64,000 bases of DNA from Pseudomonadota bacterium (GTDB lineage: Bacteria; Pseudomonadota; Gammaproteobacteria; Pseudomonadales; Oceanobacteraceae), in contig JAIXHJ010000013.1 of NCBI GenBank assembly GCA_030145845.1, forward strand, positions 1 to 64,000, written 5' to 3'. A program made the position numbers and the translations under genes. Position 1 is the first letter of the stretch; each line of letters opens with the position of its first letter. The notes beneath the pieces are model-generated. The model searched no databases, was not told the origin of the DNA, and saw nothing but the letters and a program-made list of their open reading frames with translations. Below are positions 63,575 to 64,000 of the stretch, in pieces.

Positions 63575-64000
63575 TCAGTCAAGGTCAGGCGCTTTCGGAA
63601 TATCCACCGATCCATCCAGATGTTTCACCGGACCGTTGGCGTTCGGCTTCACATCAAATTCGAAGATATCCGTCGGCAGCCACAGGGTGGCACAGGAGTT
63701 CGGGACATCCACCACGCCACTGATGTGACCCTGAATCGGCGCACAGCCGATAATGGCGTAGCCCTGAGCTTCGCTGTAACCGAATTTGGTCAGATAGTTA
63801 ATGGCGTTCATACAGGCCTGTTTGTAGGCCAGACTGGTATCAAGGAAGTGCTGTTTACCATCGTCATCGACTGAAATACCTTCGAAAATCAGGTAGTCGT
63901 CATATTTCGGTACCAGCGGACTCGGTTTAAAGATAGGGTTTTTGATTTCGTATTTTTTCATACCGTCTTTAATCAGGTTCACACGCATGTGAATCCAGCC
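63575..64000 (-). CDS. fmdA: Formamidase/acetamidase, C-terminal part (cut by window edge)
   Basis: The frame is open to the end of the window, and only the last 140 or so residues are present. GYSEAQGYAIIGCAPIQGHISGVVDVPN is the characteristic C-terminal region of FmdA/AmdA enzymes, with Cys and Gly-His positions conserved. It is followed by CATLWLPTDIFEFDVKPN. These enzymes hydrolyse formamide or short amides to ammonia and the acid. The ATG at 63988 is an internal Met, not the start. Confidence 0.9.
   Translation of the reverse strand, partial: GWIHMRVNLIKDGMKKYEIKNPIFKPSPLVPKYDDYLIFEGISVDDDGKQHFLDTSLAYKQACMNAINYLTKFGYSEAQGYAIIGCAPIQGHISGVVDVPNSCATLWLPTDIFEFDVKPNANGPVKHLDGSVDIPKAPDLD

Overview
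The window looks like chromosome from a marine-type gammaproteobacterium, probably Oceanospirillales-like (Thalassolituus/Oceanobacter relatives). This rests on a moderately high G+C, dense ATGA-coupled genes and a typical gene set: VF530, DUF3301, DUF3820, RhlE and DeaD helicases, PpnP, RbbA-YhhJ-YhiI and FmdA/FmdB. No rRNA, tRNA, CRISPR array, integrase or transposase was seen. The taxonomy is inference from gene content only.

Bases 1-30230 are dominated by an iron-acquisition island for a catecholate siderophore. Its parts are a TonB-dependent receptor, an EntD-type phosphopantetheinyl transferase, a TolC-like outer-membrane factor, entC-entE-entB-entA in one operon with an RND efflux pump, three inner-membrane genes ending in a PepSY protein, and then fes, an MbtH gene, a two-module EntF-like NRPS and an EntS-like exporter. 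Four Fur-box-like sequences lie in front of the four transcription units. The NRPS is C-A-T-C-A-T-TE. My reading of its second adenylation pocket is DVWHFSLVDK, the serine code of EntF. The first pocket reads DSLDLGLVDK; its acidic residue at the position equivalent to GrsA 278 suggests a cationic amino acid. The predicted product is therefore of the (2,3-DHB - cationic amino acid - Ser)n class (relatives of turnerbactin, frederiksenibactin, ruckerbactin, trichrysobactin and trivanchrobactin) rather than enterobactin itself. No FepBDGC-type ABC importer lies in the window, although the cytoplasmic esterase Fes does.

Between the two siderophore blocks (16016-19720) sits an unrelated insert: a MarR-regulated HlyD/FUSC aromatic-type efflux operon with twin palindromic operators, a small lipoprotein and a nucleoside 2-deoxyribosyltransferase-like gene.

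Bases 30370-63000 are a mosaic of housekeeping and signalling genes. They include a soluble hybrid histidine kinase translationally coupled to a REC-GGDEF-EAL regulator, an orphan protein with ADP-ribosyltransferase-like motifs, and a TetR gene divergent from an HPP-family gene with twin operators. There follow a glycosyltransferase/VF530 pair, the yhiI-rbbA-yhhJ operon, a Na+/H+ antiporter, a DUF3592 protein and a periplasmic-sensing receptor that lacks any output domain. The rest comprises an SDR, rhlE, DUF3301, GNAT, a glutamine amidotransferase with DUF3820, a PilZ protein next to a GAF/PAS-GGDEF-EAL protein, ppnP, a Cache histidine kinase and deaD with a long structured leader.

Two repeat structures stand out. 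One is a 73-bp tandem repeat made of hairpins at the left edge (1-196). The other is a 623-bp element (62339-62961) built from two diverged inverted copies of a roughly 300-bp sequence, next to deaD. The right edge holds fmdB and the C-terminal part of fmdA (formamidase).
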